From Trichomonas tenax (Eukaryota; Parabasalia; Trichomonadida; Trichomonadidae), in the NCBI GenBank assembly GCA_023091735.1, contig JALKBU010001508.1, forward strand, positions 1 to 10,139: 10,139 nt of DNA, in the 5' to 3' direction. Positions within the stretch are counted from its first letter, which is position 1. Every line of letters begins with the position of its first letter. Shown here piece by piece: positions 7,001-10,139 of the stretch. Both the position numbers and the translations under genes were made by a program. Under the pieces are notes generated by a model that ran no database searches, was not told the DNA's origin, and was given only the letters and a program-made list of their open reading frames with translations.

Positions 7001-8419
7001 TCAGTCTTCCTGATTGGAAATAACATCTCTAATGGAGTTTGGAATCTCCGTAAGAACAAATGTGCTTATTTCTAGAAGAGCGGACTCTTTTCCTGCAGAA
7101 CATCTTCCGTTACTCTTCATCCAGGCGTTGATCATTGCCGATGAAACAATCTTCTGCTTGTACAAGTACGAGAAAATGATCTTGAACAAACCTGTTGGGA
7201 AGAAATTCCTTTTCGCGCAAACTTCTTGAACAACTTCAAGAGCTTGGAACTGAGCGTGCTGGTATGGAGAAATGAAGCGCTTGAAGATCTGATTTCCCAT
7301 TTCAAGCATATCTTGGATAATTGCGTTATCTGAAACGGAAGATTTACCTTTAATATTTTCATTCGAGAATATTTTATTGAATATAGCGTTAACAAAAGGC
7401 TCCACTATAGAGCGTGTTAACAGTGCATTATGAATGAGATCTGGTTCGACTATTTGTTCAATAATTGAAATTGTTTCATCAATGTCAATAGCACCAGAAA
7501 TAACATCATTGATAATATTTCTAACATATAAAAATGGGAATGCCGTAGGATAAGGATCTGTTGTAATAAATTTGCTAAATGAACCTTCAGAATTAAACGA
7601 TTCAAGAATCCACTGATCTGTGAAGATCCCAGAAAGTATAATGTATGAGTCTTCCATTGTACATCTTGAATATATAACGTTAATAAATGAGATAATTAAT
7701 TGCTCTGCTAACACTGAAGGTCTAAACGGTTCTATAATCGGTACCACAATCTTTTGATATGGTACATTGTACAAAACTAATTTGGCAACGAGTAATGCAA
7801 TTAACGTTAATTTTGGATTATCTAAGCTCAATGTTGGCTGAACACCATTGTCAATAGATATATCAGTCCAAAAGAAAGTATCTGCTAGTTGTGTTGAGAT
7901 GATATTTATTACAACAGAGATGATAATCGAAGATTCAAATAATTTTTCTGATATCCAACTATCAAGATTGTCAGATACAGGCGTAGATGTTTTGTTGATG
8001 ATGTCTGAAAAAGCAAGCGTTAAAAATTGATATTTGAAGATTAATGCTTGATATGAAAAATATTGAGTGATTTTGTCCCTTATCAGTTCAGAAAAATCGA
8101 TTCTGCCGATATGGCTTGACTCTGTATTCAATGAATTGTAAAATGATTGAGTTCCAACGTCACTTTCTTGAAATGATACCAAAAAAGATCCATTGAGAAG
8201 ATTTAAGTCTAATTTATCAACTTTCGCGAGATTAACTAATTGATCACCCGTATTTTCATTACGAATTATAACTTCTGTTTCTAATTTGAAATCAAAAACA
8301 GACAAAATATCTGAAATTAACGAGATCGGAGTTATGTCAGATCTCAGCGAAAAAGAAAACGGCTGACAGGCTTTCGCAATTTTAAGTTTTAAAGTCCCTG
8401 GAGGACGAGAAGCCTTCAT
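7001..8419 (-). CDS. W2 (eIF4G-type HEAT) domain protein, putative translation factor
   Basis: A 472-residue protein, mostly hydrophobic helices. The last 170 residues (about 298-465) fit the W2 domain found at the C terminus of eIF4G, eIF5, eIF2B-epsilon and 5MP/BZW proteins. Visible matches are TRSIVEPFV (335-343), [10 protein letters not shown] (378-387), [10 protein letters not shown] (391-400), then [20 protein letters not shown] (411-430), tryptophan 433 and [12 protein letters not shown] (443-454). This order of LYxxxxV, W and GKxxAL is the W2 signature. Residues 110-290 look all-helical and could be an earlier HEAT domain, but no MIF4G or MA3 motif is clear. Residues 9-85 look beta-rich and I do not recognise them. 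W2 domains bind kinases or initiation factors, so a role in translation initiation or its control is inferred. The frame runs on to a GTG at 8473, but the first ATG is at 8419. Confidence 0.6.
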   Translation of the reverse strand: MKASRPPGTLKLKIAKACQPFSFSLRSDITPISLISDILSVFDFKLETEVIIRNENTGDQLVNLAKVDKLDLNLLNGSFLVSFQESDVGTQSFYNSLNTESSHIGRIDFSELIRDKITQYFSYQALIFKYQFLTLAFSDIINKTSTPVSDNLDSWISEKLFESSIIISVVINIISTQLADTFFWTDISIDNGVQPTLSLDNPKLTLIALLVAKLVLYNVPYQKIVVPIIEPFRPSVLAEQLIISFINVIYSRCTMEDSYIILSGIFTDQWILESFNSEGSFSKFITTDPYPTAFPFLYVRNIINDVISGAIDIDETISIIEQIVEPDLIHNALLTRSIVEPFVNAIFNKIFSNENIKGKSSVSDNAIIQDMLEMGNQIFKRFISPYQHAQFQALEVVQEVCAKRNFFPTGLFKIIFSYLYKQKIVSSAMINAWMKSNGRCSAGKESALLEISTFVLTEIPNSIRDVISNQED

Positions 8420-8726
8420 TGTCACTTTTATATTTTTAATTTTTTTTATATTTTGATCTTCTATATATAACACCTATAATATGAATCAAAACATTTGGCT
8501 GTTAAATTTATTCGACAAGAGACAAAACAAAAACGTTTTTATTATAAAATCTTGGATAGAAACATGGAAAGTTAATTGACTTAATACCAAACAGCACAGC
8601 AATCTAATGCGTGATTGTTTGATATTGATATAAAAAATATATTAATTTTTGAACATTTGTTGTTAAAGTGCTATAACATATAGGGAGCATAATTATATAT
8701 AAATGATCGTCTGAAAATAAAATAAA
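8420..8726. other. AT-rich spacer between ATG13-like and W2-domain genes
   Basis: This 307-base region combines the 3' flank of the ATG13-like gene and the promoter side of the W2-domain gene, both on the - strand. A TCA with its A at 8454 lies 35 bases before the ATG. That is rather far for a trichomonad initiator, and nothing nearer fits. No gene is seen. Confidence 0.5.
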
Positions 8727-9542
8727 TTATTCATCAGGTGGAATAAACTCTGTTTCCATTGGCGATGTTACATATGATCCATAGTCGACATGAATATTCG
8801 GATCTAATGCATTAAAGTCGAAAGAAGCAGGAGATGTAGAATTTAGATCTTCAACAATCAATGGTTGAACACTGTCACTACCACTGCTGCTTGGTGAAGG
8901 AGTTTTGGTAACATTGACGATAGGAATGAGTTCTGTTTCAGGATTTAAAAGATATTGACAACGAATAATTGTTTTTCCGATTGGCGTTAAAATTGGTTGT
9001 AATGCGACTTGTTTTATATGATGTTCATCAAACGGAAAACATTGTTCTTCGAGTTTCTTAAAATCACCGCATAGTGCGGAAATTTTTCGATCTTTTGATG
9101 TATAATGCTGTAAAGTTAATGCAAGAGATTGAGTAGGAAGAGCATTTAATATGCAATAAACGCTTCTTAAGCAACTTGAAAATTTTTGAAAAATTAAATG
9201 TTTGTCTTCGCTCGTGTATTGATTGGAAAATATCTCACTTTCTTGCTTTGAAAGCGGCCTATGCTCTATAACCCATCGTTCGAGAAGTTTTTCAGGATTT
9301 ACAAATATAATATCAAGCTTAATAAAGCCATGAATCTTGTGTGACGATATATGCTGTCGTAGAGATGACGATCTTGGTATTTTGAGAGAAAATTGAAACT
9401 CTCCTTGCGCAAAATCTGCAATTTCTCCAGGACAACGATGGTAATATATGCATTCGACTACTTTATTCAAAAATTCTCTCGTAAGAGAGATAATTTTTTG
9501 AACTTCAGACTTCCCAAGCAACCTCGGTTTATCTGTTGACAT
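8727..9542 (-). CDS. ATG13-like autophagy protein (HORMA domain)
   Basis: A 271-residue protein resembling autophagy factor ATG13, the HORMA-domain partner of the Atg1/ULK kinase that starts autophagosome formation. The first 205 residues fit the ATG13 HORMA fold in order. There is an N-terminal helix (KIISLTREFLNKVVECIYYHR, about 16-36), then IKLDIIFVNPEKLLERWVIE (74-93, with the LLERWVIE hallmark), FQKFSSCLRSVYCILNALPT (118-137, the helix before the 'LP' turn), and finally PILTPIGKTIIRCQYL (183-198, the TPIG strand). The tail of about 65 residues is serine/proline-rich and unstructured. It carries FDFNAL (241-246), which could be an LC3/Atg8-interacting motif of the [FWY]xxL type. It is much shorter than yeast or human ATG13 because this tail is short. 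The start ATG is preceded by a TCATTT initiator-like motif. The family call is confident on the motif order; its activity in autophagy is inferred. Confidence 0.8.
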   Translation of the reverse strand: MSTDKPRLLGKSEVQKIISLTREFLNKVVECIYYHRCPGEIADFAQGEFQFSLKIPRSSSLRQHISSHKIHGFIKLDIIFVNPEKLLERWVIEHRPLSKQESEIFSNQYTSEDKHLIFQKFSSCLRSVYCILNALPTQSLALTLQHYTSKDRKISALCGDFKKLEEQCFPFDEHHIKQVALQPILTPIGKTIIRCQYLLNPETELIPIVNVTKTPSPSSSGSDSVQPLIVEDLNSTSPASFDFNALDPNIHVDYGSYVTSPMETEFIPPDE

Positions 9543-10139
9543 TCAAAAATAAATGAAAATAAAAATTTATTCAAACTGAGTTCAACATATATCCATTAAA
9601 CAATTTGAGGCATATTTAACGCTTAATTTGTCCCGAAATCCTTAAAATGATTGACATTTTCATGCGATTATTTTTAACATTTTTCAAGCAAATAATTTTC
9701 GCAACTCGTCGCGGTTTTTAATCATCAAATCAGTATAATGAGTTTATCCATCTATAGAACGGACGCATAGATATAATATTCAATGATTATGATATCAATG
9801 TAATGTCGATTTATGTTATTATTCTCGACATCATCTTTCCATGATTGAAAAATTTGCTTCATAAAGCAAGTTCCATAATCAGAAGTATGCTATTGTAGTT
9901 TCACTTTTTCTAAAATAATATCAACATTTTATTTTTCGTTGTTGAATAACACAAAAAAGGGACTGAGACAAAATAGAACAACGTGCTTTTCTGACATGCA
10001 ACTTATTTTTGTCATGTAAAGTCAGAATGTCAAAATAAAGGAAAGTGACGTGTTTGCGGGAAAAAATGGAAAAGTATCAATAGGTTGAAATGGATTGAAC
10101 TCAATGTTGGAAGCCAAAGAAGACTTCATTATGAGTAGT
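9543..10139. other. Upstream region of the ATG13-like gene to window end
   Basis: About 600 AT-rich bases without a convincing gene. A 7-bp perfect inverted repeat lies at 9803-9809 and 9825-9831 (ATGTCGA/TCGACAT, 15-base loop). Positions 9992-10050 hold several TGACA/TGTCA words. On the - strand a frame is open from the window edge to a TGA at 10024-10022, with an ATG at 10129. Its 35 residues are phenylalanine-rich and unrecognised. It may be the tail of a gene starting outside the window or chance. Confidence 0.5.
9551..9556 (-). promoter_or_regulatory. Candidate initiator (TCATTT) of the ATG13-like gene
   Basis: The - strand reads TCATTT with the A at 9554, 12 bases before the ATG. It matches the trichomonad initiator form TCA followed by pyrimidine and A/T better than the other genes here. 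Confidence 0.5.

Noticed and set aside
8420..8473. N-terminal extension of the W2-domain protein from a GTG codon
   Set aside because: The 18 extra residues are Ile/Lys-rich as expected from translated spacer, and GTG starts are not expected here. ATG 8419 is used instead.
10053..10063. E2F-like word TTTGCGGGAAA near the right edge
   Set aside because: A single short match with no known target gene beside it. I cannot show that it exceeds chance.
1..10139. tRNA, rRNA, CRISPR array, defence island or operon
   Set aside because: I saw no cloverleaf with a TTCRANNC-type box, no conserved rRNA stretch and no regular repeat-spacer pattern. The genes are eukaryotic single transcription units.

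Overview
The window looks like AT-rich nuclear DNA from a parabasalid protist, most likely a trichomonad close to Tritrichomonas or Trichomonas. Four things point there. The protein genes are eukaryotic cell-biology genes with no visible introns. They are separated by 0.3 to 1.3 kb of very AT-rich DNA. Several start codons lie only 5 to 13 bases downstream of a TCA motif, like the trichomonad initiator. A Polinton/Maverick-type DNA polymerase remnant lies at the left edge. The genus is inferred, not proven.

Layout: positions 1-174 are the truncated tail of a protein-primed family B DNA polymerase, a mobile-element relic. About 1.3 kb with no convincing gene follows, containing a less AT-rich block (about 181-410) and a possible decayed reading frame (691-888). 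On the + strand are a CAMK-like Ser/Thr kinase (1460-2506) and, after 0.84 kb of AT-rich DNA, the beta subunit of an AP-4-like adaptor complex (3347-5518). Three genes lie in tandem on the - strand, read from right to left: an ATG13-like HORMA-domain protein (9542-8727), a protein with an eIF4G-type W2 domain (8419-7001), and a Rab-family GTPase (6418-5801). The Rab gene converges on the adaptin gene.

Two long reading frames extend upstream only through non-ATG codons (TTG at 1331 and GTG at 8473). For a eukaryote the first in-frame ATG is the better start, so I give 1460 and 8419.

The adaptin, Rab and ATG13 genes all bear on vesicle traffic and autophagy, and the kinase and W2 protein on signalling and translation. 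Trichomonad genes are transcribed singly, so I do not treat the grouping as functional. No compact new system such as a defence island or gene cluster is visible. The items most worth a second look are the W2-domain protein, the divergent ATG13, the AP-4 beta assignment with its strikingly different codon use, and the polymerase relic.
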